Origin: Acinetobacter parvus DSM 16617 = CIP 108168
Lineage (GTDB): Bacteria > Pseudomonadota > Gammaproteobacteria > Pseudomonadales > Moraxellaceae
Assembly (NCBI RefSeq): GCF_000368025.1
Contig: NZ_KB849211.1
Location: 56,704-120,703 of the forward strand
Direction: 5' to 3'
Length of the DNA: 64,000 nt
Position numbers and translations under genes: made by a program. Shown here one piece after another: positions 46,468 through 55,778 of the stretch (position 1 is the stretch's first letter; the number at the start of each line of letters is the position of its first letter). The notes beneath the pieces were generated by a model. That model was not told the origin of the DNA and searched no databases. It saw only the letters and a list, made by a program, of their open reading frames with translations.

Positions 46468-47541
46468 TTAAACTTCATGATGAGGTAAAACAAATTCCAC
46501 ATCACTACGATGGCCATTTTTCATTAACGATAAGGCAATGGTCATTGGCGGTGCATTTTCAAAAATCACTTCATATAAGGCATTGGTGATTGGCATATAC
46601 ACATCCAGTTCCTGTGCCTTGGTACGCACCTGCACAATGGTGTTGATACCCTCGGCGGTTTGTCCCAGTTCTTTAGTCGCCTGATCCAGTGTTTTACCTG
46701 AACCCAGGGCAAAACCGATCTGATAGTTACGGCTTAATGGACTATTACAGGTCGCAAATAAATCACCCACACCTGACAAACCTAGGAAAGTTAAAGGATT
46801 TGCACCCTGCTTGACTGCAAAACGACTCATTTCCGCCAAAGCACGGGTTAAGATCATACTTTTGGTATTTTCACCAATGTTATAGGCAGCGCCCATCCCC
46901 ATTGCCACCGCATAGATATTTTTTAACGCACCACCCAGTTCCACACCATGTACATCATCACTGCCAAATACACGGAACAATGCACTATGCAAGGCGTGTT
47001 GCACTGCATAGCGAACCAGTTCAGATTCACTGGCAATCACTGTACCCGATGGCATACCTGCCATAATTTCTTTTGCAAGATTTGGCCCCGATAGAACCCC
47101 ATAAGGCACTTCAGGTAATTCTGTACGGATAATATCACTCATAAAGCTAAAGGTTTTGGCTTCAATGCCTTTGGTCAGTGAAACCACTGCCTGCGCACTA
47201 ATAAACGGCGCGATTTTCTTCAACACATCGCGGAAAGAATGACTTGGAATTGCCACCAAAATAATGTCACGGTCACGTATCGCCAACTCCAGATCAGAAA
47301 CCGCACGCAGACCTGTTTCCAGTGTGTAATCAGGCAAATAGCGCTTGTTGATATGCGTTTGATTGATTTCCTCAGCAACAATCGCATCACGAATCCAGAT
47401 CATGGTGTCGCAGCCATTACGCACAGCCAGATTCGCCATTGCTGTACCAAAACTCCCCCCACCCAGCACGGTAATTCTTAATGCTGTTTTCTGGTCTACA
47501 GCTACGGGTTCAACCAAATCGCTAAACTTCAACTCTGTCAT
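46468..47541 (-). CDS. gpsA: GpsA, NAD(P)-dependent glycerol-3-phosphate dehydrogenase
   Basis: This 357-residue enzyme makes glycerol-3-phosphate for phospholipids. The N-terminal VLGGGSFGTAMANLAVRNG, the SLTKGIE motif and GALKNIYAVAMGMGAA (catalytic Lys) are clear. Length is slightly above the E. coli form because of an N-terminal extension. Confidence 0.97.
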   Translation of the reverse strand: MTELKFSDLVEPVAVDQKTALRITVLGGGSFGTAMANLAVRNGCDTMIWIRDAIVAEEINQTHINKRYLPDYTLETGLRAVSDLELAIRDRDIILVAIPSHSFRDVLKKIAPFISAQAVVSLTKGIEAKTFSFMSDIIRTELPEVPYGVLSGPNLAKEIMAGMPSGTVIASESELVRYAVQHALHSALFRVFGSDDVHGVELGGALKNIYAVAMGMGAAYNIGENTKSMILTRALAEMSRFAVKQGANPLTFLGLSGVGDLFATCNSPLSRNYQIGFALGSGKTLDQATKELGQTAEGINTIVQVRTKAQELDVYMPITNALYEVIFENAPPMTIALSLMKNGHRSDVEFVLPHHEV

Positions 47542-47583
47542 TTTTTATCCTGAAACAAATTTCTAATCATTCACAAATAAGAT

Positions 47584-48162
47584 TTAAGTAGCCTGCCATA
47601 CTTTTAAAAAGTCCTGACTCTCTATTTCTGCACGAGGTGCAATCGTTTTGGCGGCTGTTCCAATATAAATAATACCAGAAATCAAATCTTGCTCTTTTAA
47701 GCCGAATTGTTGCTTAAGCCAATTAGATTCTACAACTGCACCAGAACGCCACATACTCGCAAAACCTTGTGCTTGTAATGAGAGTAAGAAGTTTTGAACA
47801 GCAGCACCCGTACTTAAAATTTGCTCGAAGTGCGGAACCTTTGGGTGATCTTGGATCGTGGTTAAGGCTAAAACAAGTAAAGGCGCGCGAAATGGATGAT
47901 GCTTCACTCTTTCCAATTGTGCTGGCTCAGTCTCACCCAAATCGGCCAAAGCCTGTGCCAGATGCTCACCAAAAGCGGCACGCTGTTCAGGCGTCACAAC
48001 CACAAAACGTGTTGGTTTTAAACGATGATGATCGGGCGCCGTGAGTGCGGCCTGCACCGCCTTTTCAAGTTGTTGTGTATTCGGCGCTGGTTCAATGAGT
48101 TGTCCAATCGATTGACGTTGATGAATATTATGATGAATGATTTCTATTTTTGAGTCCGTCAT
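47584..48162 (-). CDS. Nitroreductase family protein, YdjA-like
   Basis: This FMN-dependent nitroreductase of about 192 residues starts at the ATG at 48162 (an upstream GTG at 48183 is also open). Motifs are IHQRQSIGQL for FMN binding, HHRLKPTRFVVV, and AAVQNFLLSLQAQGFASMWRSG. It resembles YdjA, a small nitroreductase. No clear ribosome site was seen. Confidence 0.85.
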   Translation of the reverse strand: MTDSKIEIIHHNIHQRQSIGQLIEPAPNTQQLEKAVQAALTAPDHHRLKPTRFVVVTPEQRAAFGEHLAQALADLGETEPAQLERVKHHPFRAPLLVLALTTIQDHPKVPHFEQILSTGAAVQNFLLSLQAQGFASMWRSGAVVESNWLKQQFGLKEQDLISGIIYIGTAAKTIAPRAEIESQDFLKVWQAT

Positions 48163-48357
48163 TGAAATAAATCTAACTAACACAAGGATTGCGCTAGATT
48201 AGCATAATCTGAATGATTTCCACCACGTCCAATCCCTGCTTAATCATTAATTTGAGAAATTTAACAGAGCATCAGCACAAACTGTACATAACCTGCAAAA
48301 GCATTCAAAAATTCTATGTTCAAATAATACAATTCTGTCGTAACTTGAGAACAAGCA

Positions 48358-48741
48358 ATGAAAAAAAACTTTATTATGACTTTACTTGGCGGTTTGGCAC
48401 TTGGATTAACCGCATGTGCATCCACCCCAACCAATACCCTCGCGATTCAAAAAGAAAACAACCAATATGAAGTTACAGGAATTGGCAAAACCAGCCTGAT
48501 TGCCAAAAACAATGCAGTCAGTGCAGCACAGAAAACCTGTACTCGCAATACCTCGCCTATCGTGGTAGATGAAAAAACCGCATATCAGGGGGTTTTAAAA
48601 GGTGTGGTGGATGAGCAAACAGGAAAAATGGTTGAGGCTGCCGCAGGGGTCATTGGTACACTGACTGGTAAGAATGCTTCGCTGGCAAAAGATGATGACT
48701 ATCAAACCACCTTGACATTCTACTGCAAAACCAATGGATAA
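48358..48741 (+). CDS. Small lipoprotein, hypothetical
   Basis: This 127-residue predicted lipoprotein has a signal peptide with lipobox LGLTAC and two further Cys (CTRN, FYCK). The middle part contains a short Gly-rich stretch (AAAGVIGTLTGKNAS). No domain recognised. It has a terminator shared with the next, convergent gene. Confidence 0.75.
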   Translation: MKKNFIMTLLGGLALGLTACASTPTNTLAIQKENNQYEVTGIGKTSLIAKNNAVSAAQKTCTRNTSPIVVDEKTAYQGVLKGVVDEQTGKMVEAAAGVIGTLTGKNASLAKDDDYQTTLTFYCKTNG

Positions 48742-48745
48742 ATAT

Positions 48746-48778
48746 AAAAAAGCCGATGTTTAAACATCGGCTTTTTTA
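48746..48778. terminator. Bidirectional terminator
   Basis: AAAAAAGCCGATGTT-TAA-ACATCGGCTTTTTT, symmetric with T tracts on both strands, between convergent lipoprotein genes. Confidence 0.92.
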
Positions 48779-48790
48779 TATTTTCGTCAC

Positions 48791-49033
48791 TTATTGAACT
48801 TCGCTCACAGCCACTTCTGAAGCTGCACCCTGTTCCGTAACATCAGTATTGTTTTCATCTAAATTCGGTTTATCAATGGCATCAATCGCAGCCTGTTGTT
48901 CTGGACTGATCTGTGTGACTGAAGTTGTCTGCTCTTGCGGTTCAGCGTTTTTCGCTTCTTCTTTCTTTGCACATGCAGTCAACATGATTGGGGCAATGAT
49001 TAAAGCGGCAAGGGTTAATTTAAATTTCATCAC
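48791..49033 (-). CDS. Small acidic lipoprotein, hypothetical
   Basis: This 80-residue predicted lipoprotein has lipobox MLTACAKKEE and a low-complexity acidic, Ala/Glu/Gln-rich mature part. No domain recognised. It is downstream of pgk but separated by the pgk terminator. Confidence 0.7.
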   Translation of the reverse strand: MMKFKLTLAALIIAPIMLTACAKKEEAKNAEPQEQTTSVTQISPEQQAAIDAIDKPNLDENNTDVTEQGAASEVAVSEVQ

Positions 49034-49115
49034 GGCTTTCCACAGTTAATGGTTGAAGTTGTGACAAGCATATTTCAGATATATGACATTTTTATGACCA
49101 AAATACCCGCCAAAA

Positions 49116-49150
49116 ACAAAAGAGCCGATTTTCATCGACTCTTCTTTTTA
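49116..49150 (-). terminator. pgk terminator
   Basis: AAGAGCCGAT / ATCGACTCTT stem, one G-T pair, with flanking A/T tracts downstream of pgk. Confidence 0.85.
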
Positions 49151-49183
49151 AAACATACTTATAAATCAAAGGTTAAATCCTGA

Positions 49184-50371
49184 TTATGCACGCTCAAGCA
49201 AAACTGCAACTGCTGGAAGCGTTTTACCCTCAACAAACTCAAGGAAAGCACCACCACCTGTTGAGATATAACCAATTTGATCAGCCACAGCATACTTATC
49301 AATTGCTGCAAGCGTATCACCGCCACCCGCAATTGAGAAACCAGCAGATTCAGCAATTGCCAATGAAAGTGTCTTAGTCCCTTCACCAAATTGATCAACT
49401 TCAAATACGCCTACTGGACCATTCCAAAGAATCGTTTTTGATGTTTTTAAGATTTCTGCAAAAGCTTGTGCAGTTTCAGGACCGACATCTAAAATCATGT
49501 CAGTATCTGCAACATCTTCTACTTTCTTAACAACTGCTTGAGCATTTGCTAAAGAACCCAAGAAGTCATTGAAGTCGATTTGAGTTGCATCAGCAACAAC
49601 GACATCAGTTGGTAATGGAACACTTACTTTTGCAGCAATTTGTTTTGCAGTGTCGACCAAATCAGCTTCGTAAAGTGATTTACCGACATTGAATCCAGCA
49701 GCAGCCAGGAATGTATTGGCAATACCACCACCGACAATCAATTGATCACAAATCGTAGAAAGTGAATTTAATACATCAAGTTTTGTTGATACTTTAGAAC
49801 CTGCAACAATTGCTACCATTGGTTTTTCAGGTGTTTGCATTGCTCGACCTAGCGCATCTAATTCAGCGGCTAATAACGGACCAGCAGCAGCAACTTTTGC
49901 AAAACGTGCTACACCTTCTGTTGACGCTTCTGCACGATGAGCAGTACCAAATGCATCCATAACAAATACATCACAAAGTGCTGCATATTTTTGTGCAAGC
50001 TCTTCTTTATTTTTCTTTTCGCCATGATTGAAACGTACATTTTCAAGTAATACCACTTGACCCGCTTCAACTTCCACACCATCTAAGTAATCAGTAAATA
50101 ATTTTACTTCTTGTCCTAAAGCTTTTGTTAAATACGCTGCTACAGGTGCAAGAGATTGTTCTGGTTTTGGCTCACCCTCTACAGGACGACCAAGATGAGA
50201 AAATACCATTACCGCAGCGCCTTTATCTAATGCAGCTTTGATTGTTGGTAATGCAGCACGTAAACGTGCATCGCTGGTAATTTCCCCATTTTTTACAGGA
50301 ACGTTTAAGTCTTCACGAATAAGAACACGTTTACCTGCTAAATCAAGGTCAGTCATGCGCTGAAAATTCAT
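49184..50371 (-). CDS. pgk: Pgk, phosphoglycerate kinase
   Basis: This 395-residue glycolytic/gluconeogenic kinase transfers phosphate between 1,3-bisphosphoglycerate and ADP. RVLIREDLNVPVK, SHLGRP, GGSKVSTKLDV-type AGSKVSTK and the C-terminal SIAGGGDTLAAI are present. Length is canonical. Confidence 0.98.
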   Translation of the reverse strand: MNFQRMTDLDLAGKRVLIREDLNVPVKNGEITSDARLRAALPTIKAALDKGAAVMVFSHLGRPVEGEPKPEQSLAPVAAYLTKALGQEVKLFTDYLDGVEVEAGQVVLLENVRFNHGEKKNKEELAQKYAALCDVFVMDAFGTAHRAEASTEGVARFAKVAAAGPLLAAELDALGRAMQTPEKPMVAIVAGSKVSTKLDVLNSLSTICDQLIVGGGIANTFLAAAGFNVGKSLYEADLVDTAKQIAAKVSVPLPTDVVVADATQIDFNDFLGSLANAQAVVKKVEDVADTDMILDVGPETAQAFAEILKTSKTILWNGPVGVFEVDQFGEGTKTLSLAIAESAGFSIAGGGDTLAAIDKYAVADQIGYISTGGGAFLEFVEGKTLPAVAVLLERA

Positions 50372-50510
50372 GGATGGCTCTCTAAGTGATTTTAAAAACG
50401 GCGTAATTTTAAATGATTCTTAAAAATAAAGGTGAGTTTTTTTGCAGAAAAGCTGTCTAAAATTTCACTTTTGATTATCATAATCATCGTTATTAAATCT
50501 TTGTATTCTT

Positions 50511-50894
50511 ATGTCTATTCATCCTGATCCAAAAATTAATCGTCTAAATGTTCTTGGTGAACCTTTATCTAGTTGTTGCTTTGACCCGATCACGGGCTAT
50601 TTTCGTAATGGTTTTTGCCATACGGCGGTCACGGACTTAGGTCAGCACACCATGTGCGCGCAAATGACTTCAGATTTCTTAAATTTCTCACAAAAAGTTG
50701 GCAATGATTTAATTACGCCTTTACCTGAAGTAGGTTTCCCTGGATTAAAACCAGGTGATTTTTGGTGTATTTGCGTCACACGTTGGGTTGAAGCCTACGA
50801 AGCAGGTCATGCCCCACCAATTAAATTGAATGCTTGCCATAATGCTGTTTTGCATTATGTGCCACTGAATATTCTCGTTGAATATGCAGTCTAA
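50511..50894 (+). CDS. DUF2237 family protein
   Basis: This 127-residue protein matches DUF2237: NVLGEPLSSCCFDPITGYFRNGFC near the start, TGDVGSHTVC-type DLGQHTMCAQMT, and PGLKPGDFWCICVTRWVEA. Conserved Cys and aromatics suggest a metal or small-molecule binding role, but the function is unknown. The stop overlaps the maf start by one base. Confidence 0.92.
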   Translation: MSIHPDPKINRLNVLGEPLSSCCFDPITGYFRNGFCHTAVTDLGQHTMCAQMTSDFLNFSQKVGNDLITPLPEVGFPGLKPGDFWCICVTRWVEAYEAGHAPPIKLNACHNAVLHYVPLNILVEYAV

Positions 50895-51487
50895 TGAATC
50901 AGTTTGAATTGATTTTGGCATCGAGCAGCCAAACCCGTAAAGACTTGATGGATCGTTTACGATTGAACTATCGCTGTATTTCACCTGATATTGATGAATC
51001 TGCAATGGGCGAATTACATGCCGATGATTTAGCCAAGCGTCTTGCTTTTCAGAAAGCACGAGTTATTGCTGAACTGAATCCAAATGCGATTATCATTGGT
51101 TCTGATCAAGTCGCTTGGCGTGAACACGCGCCGTATGACTTTATTGGTAAACCTTTGAGTGTTGAAAATGCGATTCAGCAGTTACAAGAAAACTCAGGGA
51201 AAATCGTGTTTTTTAGCACCGCTCTCAGTGTTCAGCATTTACGATCAGGGTTTGAAAGAACTCTGGTTGAGCATTATCAAGTGAAATTTCGCCAACTGAC
51301 GCTTGCTGAAATTGAGCGTTATATCGAGATTGATCAACCTTTACATTGCGCAGGTAGTTTTAAGTGTGAAAGCTTAGGGATTAGCTTATTTGAGAAAATG
51401 GTGGGTGATGATCAAACTACGTTGATGGGCTTACCGATGATTCAGCTTTGTAAAATTTTACGCCAGTTTGGGATAAATGTTCCTTGA
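50894..51487 (+). CDS. Maf family nucleotide pyrophosphatase (YceF-like)
   Basis: This 197-residue Maf protein hydrolyses non-canonical or methylated nucleotides. Motifs are LASSSQTRKDLMDRL, IIIGSDQVAW and YxxxxxPxxxAGSF-type DQPLHCAGSFKCE. The pattern with Arg/Glu/Trp in SDQVAW is of the YceF (m7GTP) subgroup. It is coupled to the DUF2237 gene. Confidence 0.9.
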   Translation: MNQFELILASSSQTRKDLMDRLRLNYRCISPDIDESAMGELHADDLAKRLAFQKARVIAELNPNAIIIGSDQVAWREHAPYDFIGKPLSVENAIQQLQENSGKIVFFSTALSVQHLRSGFERTLVEHYQVKFRQLTLAEIERYIEIDQPLHCAGSFKCESLGISLFEKMVGDDQTTLMGLPMIQLCKILRQFGINVP

Positions 51488-51718
51488 TCTCTATTATTAG
51501 CTCTTTGGTTGCCAAATTTAATATTTTTATACTTCTAAAGAAAAAACCAACTTTACGCTTTTAAGAGTCCGTTCACGGTGCAATTTTCTCTTATTTGATT
51601 ATACTATCGTAACAAAATATTTATTTTATAAATTAAACACTTAAAACTAAAAATATGATTGACCACTTCATATTTCGATTGCTATAACTTACTCACTTTC
51701 TCCTCATCAGGACTCACC

Positions 51719-52513
51719 GTGACTGATCTCTATTATGAAATGCAGGCTTTAACATGGCGAGCAAAACCACCCATTCAACAAGATGCAATCTTGATTGGAA
51801 ATAAAGTAATTCAGCATGATGGCTTGATCAGCAAATGCTATCTTTATCAAAAAGATGATGATTGGTGTGCTGCTGTTTCAGATGGTGTCAGCAGTAGTCC
51901 GAAAGCGGAACAGGCATCAAAATGCGTTTTAAACAGTGTTTTACAACAAACCCAAACTCAGCAACGGATTCATTTAAAACAAGTTCAAGATGATTTAAGC
52001 CAGTATTTAGCAGGCAACTCAAAGACTTATGCTTCTAGTGCCACTTTGGCAGTCGTTACACCCTCTAGCCCATTTGGATTTGTCAATATTCAGCATTTAG
52101 GTGATAGTCGAGTCTACTTATTTAGCAGCCATAATCAATACTGGTATGCCCTGACCCAAGACCATAATTTCATTACAGAAATGCAGCAAAATGGTGAAGC
52201 AGAAATTAAAGCAAATGAACAATATGCCAGTTTCTATTACATGCTGAATCATTGTTTTTGTGCAGATTCTTTACATGAAGTTCCCGAATTTTCTCCCAAA
52301 GAAGAATATTTGGTTGTAGGAGATGCTCTCTTGATTTGTAGCGATGGTGTGCATGATGTGTTGGAATGCAATCACTGGAAGCCTTTAATGCCTGAAACTC
52401 CATTAAAAACATGGTTATTAAATATGAAAACTGCCCTCCATCAAAATCATTCTTTTGATAATGTTAGTATGATTTTGATTCGTCTCACACAGGAAAACCA
52501 ACATGCAGGATAA
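51719..52513 (+). CDS. PP2C-type serine/threonine phosphatase
   Basis: The GTG at 51719 with AGGA upstream is preferred; a TTG at 51659 adds 20 non-family residues. The protein has about 264 residues with the PP2C metal-binding motifs: QQDAILIG, AAVSDGVSSSPKAEQAS, HLGDSRVYLF, LLICSDGVHDVLE and DNVSMILI. It overlaps the next ORF by 11 bases and begins an AT-rich three-gene unit with a wHTH protein and a DUF262/DUF1524 protein. I infer a signalling or reset role within that unit. Confidence 0.85.
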   Translation: MTDLYYEMQALTWRAKPPIQQDAILIGNKVIQHDGLISKCYLYQKDDDWCAAVSDGVSSSPKAEQASKCVLNSVLQQTQTQQRIHLKQVQDDLSQYLAGNSKTYASSATLAVVTPSSPFGFVNIQHLGDSRVYLFSSHNQYWYALTQDHNFITEMQQNGEAEIKANEQYASFYYMLNHCFCADSLHEVPEFSPKEEYLVVGDALLICSDGVHDVLECNHWKPLMPETPLKTWLLNMKTALHQNHSFDNVSMILIRLTQENQHAG

Positions 52514-52697
52514 TAAAGAGTTATTACAACAGGCAATACTATTTGCTCAAGAAGTCGAACACATTTCTGTTTCAAGCTTACAAAGAAAATTTTTAATCGG
52601 TTATCAACAGGCGAATAAGTTACTCGAGTGTTTGATTGAAAATAAAATTTGTGGAGCAGAATTAACTGTTAGTTTGGATTATAAAATCAATAGATAA
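52503..52697 (+). CDS. FtsK-gamma-like winged-helix protein
   Basis: This 64-residue protein matches the FtsK gamma domain: LLQQAILFAQE, then SVSSLQRKFLIGYQQANKLLECL and a final wing. In FtsK this domain reads chromosome-polarity sequences. Here it stands alone between the PP2C phosphatase and the DUF262 protein, overlapping the former. A DNA-binding regulator or targeting subunit is likely; this is inferred. Confidence 0.75.
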   Translation: MQDNKELLQQAILFAQEVEHISVSSLQRKFLIGYQQANKLLECLIENKICGAELTVSLDYKINR

Positions 52698-52731
52698 TTG
52701 CTCTCTTATACGACATTCACAAGGAAAAAAT

Positions 52732-54378
52732 ATGTCCGACCACCAAAATGTTTCAGTATTGACTATTCAATCATTGTTTCAGTCAGATCAAAGTATTCGT
52801 ATTCCCTCTTATCAACGAGCATATAGTTGGGAAAGCAAAAAACAGTGTGTTCAATTTCTTGAAGACTTACTCGAACAACAAGGTAAACAATATTACCTTG
52901 GTCAATTCTTATTTGAAAAAGATGATCACACTTTATTTATTATTGATGGTCAGCAGCGTTTAACAACAACTGTTTTATTTTTTGCTGCACTTGCATCTGT
53001 GAAAATGCAACGCCAACAAGACATTCAACATCTAAAAAATGCTTATTTAAATAATGTCTTTCAGACGATTACGGAAGATCAAGATGTATTTGAACGAATT
53101 ACACAACAAAATATTATTGATGACATTCTATATGTTGAAACACATTCACAAAAACGACTGATTCTAGCATTTAATTTTTTCGAAGAAAAATTACAAAATT
53201 TTGATCTAGATCAACTTAATATACTGCAATCTGCTTTAGAACAAGCGGTGATTAGCCAATTCCATATTACAAGTAAAGCTCAAGCGACCCAAGTTTTTGA
53301 ATATCAAAATAATCGAGGAAAAGATCTTTCTCAATTTGAAATTATTAAAGCTTATTTAATGCATCAGATTTATATTCATAGTGACAATGATCAACAAGCA
53401 AACCAAGATATTAAAGAAATTGAGCAATGTGTCACTAGCATCTATCGTTATTTTGAGCGTGTTGATGGTTATTTTTCCGAAAAAGAACTTTTAGAAAATT
53501 TTTATCATTTATTTTATACGATTACATCAGATATTCATGCCGATATAAAAATCAAATTAACTCAATTTATTTATCAACAGGAAAAAACTCAATGGATTTT
53601 ACAATTTTTTGAAAATTTTGAAAAGATTACACGCTGTGCCAATGCAATTGTTAAACAAGTGAATGAACCTGCACTACAAAATTTATTTTTAGTTGGTAAT
53701 ACTGCAAATTGGAAAATTGTATTGCTTGCACTTTTCCAAAATGGTCAGAGCCAACATCCTCAATTTAAAAATCTATTAAAATTAATGGAAGTTTTATGCT
53801 TTAAACTTAAATTAGGAGATTATCGTACTGATCGTTTACCAGTTTTTGCAAAAGAATATTTAAGTTCAAAAAACTTTGATTTACTTTATGAGAATATTAA
53901 ATTTGCAACAAATAAAGGATTTAAATGGTATTGGGAAGACAAATTCATTAATCTTGTTGAAGATTATACGACAAAAAAACATTTTTACGATAGCAAAACC
54001 ATAAAATTTATCTTATGGCAATATGAAAATATGCTAAGAGAAAAGAATCGTTCGGGTATTCTATTGAATAAAAATTTATTTAATGACTATACGATTGAAC
54101 ATATTTGTCCACAAAATCCAGAAGATACACCTCATAGTGAAGAATTTGAAAAAAATTATCTCCATCTTGCGGGTAATTTAGCCTTATTAACAAAAAGTCA
54201 AAATAGTCAATTTAGTAATAAATCCTTTGCAATAAAGCAGGATCTATTTAAATTGACGACTTTAACTAGTTATAGTGAAATCCATAGTCAAAATCAATGG
54301 GCAGAAGATGAGATTAACAGTCGTCATCAAAAAATCATGCAATTTACTCAACAATATTTTGATATTTCAGCATTATAA
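52732..54378 (+). CDS. DUF262-DUF1524 protein, GmrSD/SspE-like
   Basis: This 548-residue protein has the DUF262 ParB-like/NTPase domain at the N-terminus (IPSYQRAYSWE, LGQFLF, FIIDGQQRLTT) and a C-terminal DUF1524 HNH-like nuclease motif (YTIEHICPQNP with HLAGNLALLT). This fusion is found in GmrSD type IV restriction enzymes and SspE-type anti-phage effectors. Base composition is strongly AT-rich compared with maf and the downstream hydrolase. No Ssp/Dnd modification genes are nearby, so a GmrSD-like stand-alone role is more likely. Confidence 0.87.
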   Translation: MSDHQNVSVLTIQSLFQSDQSIRIPSYQRAYSWESKKQCVQFLEDLLEQQGKQYYLGQFLFEKDDHTLFIIDGQQRLTTTVLFFAALASVKMQRQQDIQHLKNAYLNNVFQTITEDQDVFERITQQNIIDDILYVETHSQKRLILAFNFFEEKLQNFDLDQLNILQSALEQAVISQFHITSKAQATQVFEYQNNRGKDLSQFEIIKAYLMHQIYIHSDNDQQANQDIKEIEQCVTSIYRYFERVDGYFSEKELLENFYHLFYTITSDIHADIKIKLTQFIYQQEKTQWILQFFENFEKITRCANAIVKQVNEPALQNLFLVGNTANWKIVLLALFQNGQSQHPQFKNLLKLMEVLCFKLKLGDYRTDRLPVFAKEYLSSKNFDLLYENIKFATNKGFKWYWEDKFINLVEDYTTKKHFYDSKTIKFILWQYENMLREKNRSGILLNKNLFNDYTIEHICPQNPEDTPHSEEFEKNYLHLAGNLALLTKSQNSQFSNKSFAIKQDLFKLTTLTSYSEIHSQNQWAEDEINSRHQKIMQFTQQYFDISAL

Positions 54379-54389
54379 CAACTAAAATC

Positions 54390-54428
54390 ATGGGGGAATG
54401 ACTTACTATTCTCCCCAATTATTTTTTG
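54390..54428. terminator. Terminator after the DUF262 gene
   Basis: TGGGGGAAT / ATTCTCCCCA stem followed by ATTATTTTTTG, between convergent genes. Confidence 0.75.
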
Positions 54429-54442
54429 AGTAAATCAATATT

Positions 54443-55696
54443 TTAAAACCACCCTTTCTTTCCCTGTAAAACCGCATCAGCACAACGCAAGGTTTCTTGG
54501 CTCAAACCCCACAGACGATAATCCCCTGTTGCGGAGGTCACGTTAAAATTATGGATATAAGCAAAACTCAATTCACGGTCAGGATCACACCACGCACCTG
54601 AACCATTAAAACCCATATGACCAAAGCCATGTGGTGAACGCTTACCCATCGTTAAAATACGGTGATAACCCAAACGCCAATGCATTGGAATTGGCATCAC
54701 CCGATCACGTGCTTTGCTTTGTACTGTACTCAGTTGCTTAAATACTTCTGGACGAATCAATTGTTGACCATTCCACTGCCCTTGATTAGCAAGCATGGCA
54801 TAAACTTTAGCCAGACTATCTGCGGTAAAGACTCCATTTGCCGCTGGAATGACGGCTTGTAAACCAGCATCGCTATAAAAGCTAAAATTACGCATGCCTT
54901 TTGGAATCATGGCATCTTGGAAATCTTGGGAGCTTTGCCCAGAAAGTTCTAGTAATTTTTCTGATAATGATACTTTACGTGGTTGATCAGTTTTTTTAAC
55001 TTGTGGCTCTGGTGCAGATGGTTTTTTAGGTTTTTCCAGCAAACGAGCAACCCGATCCAGCTCAGAAGCAGGCACGCCAAAATAAGCACCATTCAACTCA
55101 AGTGGTTGCACCAAATAACGTTGCATTAACCAACTTAAAGGCTGTTTCGCCGCTTTTTCAATGACCCCACCTATGAGCCAACCATAAGTCAGCGGTTGAT
55201 AAGCAAGACTTTGTCCTGCTGCAAAACGTGGAGCAGCAGCCGCCATTAGCTCTAACATATGCGACCAATCCAACATTTCTGTTGCTGTCTCAATCGTATT
55301 GCGAATATCAAATAAACCACTTTGATGCGATAAAACATGACGTAATGTAATATTGGCTTTACCATTTTGGGAAAACTCAGGCCAATAATGTGCAATAGGC
55401 TGATCATAATCCAGTAAGCCTTCACTTACTAAAATATGTGCAAGCGTTGCTAAAATTCCTTTGCCTGTCGAATAACACATTGCCAAAGTATCAGATTGCC
55501 AATCTTGTTCTTGAGATTTTTTACCAGTAAAAATATCAACAACTTTCTGACCTTGGAAATATACCACCAATGCAGCGCCACCTTGATGGCTTCTCGCATC
55601 TTGCAAACGACTGAATTGGGTTGCTAAGTCAATAAAACGATGATCAACCTTGCCATGATAGTTATGCGTATCGGCAAATAAAATCTCTTTAATCAA
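54443..55696 (-). CDS. Serine hydrolase, class C beta-lactamase-like esterase
   Basis: This 417-residue protein is a beta-lactamase-superfamily hydrolase. The SxxK motif is in MCYSTGKGILATL, the Tyr motif is in YQPLTYGWLIGG (YxN-like), and HGFGHMGFNGSGAW corresponds to the third motif. No signal peptide is visible, so it is probably a cytoplasmic esterase of the EstB type rather than a beta-lactamase. It is near fatty-acid genes, suggesting an acyl-ester substrate. Confidence 0.87.
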   Translation of the reverse strand: MIKEILFADTHNYHGKVDHRFIDLATQFSRLQDARSHQGGAALVVYFQGQKVVDIFTGKKSQEQDWQSDTLAMCYSTGKGILATLAHILVSEGLLDYDQPIAHYWPEFSQNGKANITLRHVLSHQSGLFDIRNTIETATEMLDWSHMLELMAAAAPRFAAGQSLAYQPLTYGWLIGGVIEKAAKQPLSWLMQRYLVQPLELNGAYFGVPASELDRVARLLEKPKKPSAPEPQVKKTDQPRKVSLSEKLLELSGQSSQDFQDAMIPKGMRNFSFYSDAGLQAVIPAANGVFTADSLAKVYAMLANQGQWNGQQLIRPEVFKQLSTVQSKARDRVMPIPMHWRLGYHRILTMGKRSPHGFGHMGFNGSGAWCDPDRELSFAYIHNFNVTSATGDYRLWGLSQETLRCADAVLQGKKGWF

Positions 55697-55778
55697 TGCA
55701 CATATCCTTATGACATTTATATTTTTTAGAACAACCCTCTTGCGAACAAAAGGGCTGACTCAACAATACTATTCAGTA

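Noticed and set aside
54443..55696. Antibiotic-resistance beta-lactamase
   Set aside because: It has the SxxK fold but no signal peptide, and its pattern is that of EstB-like esterases.
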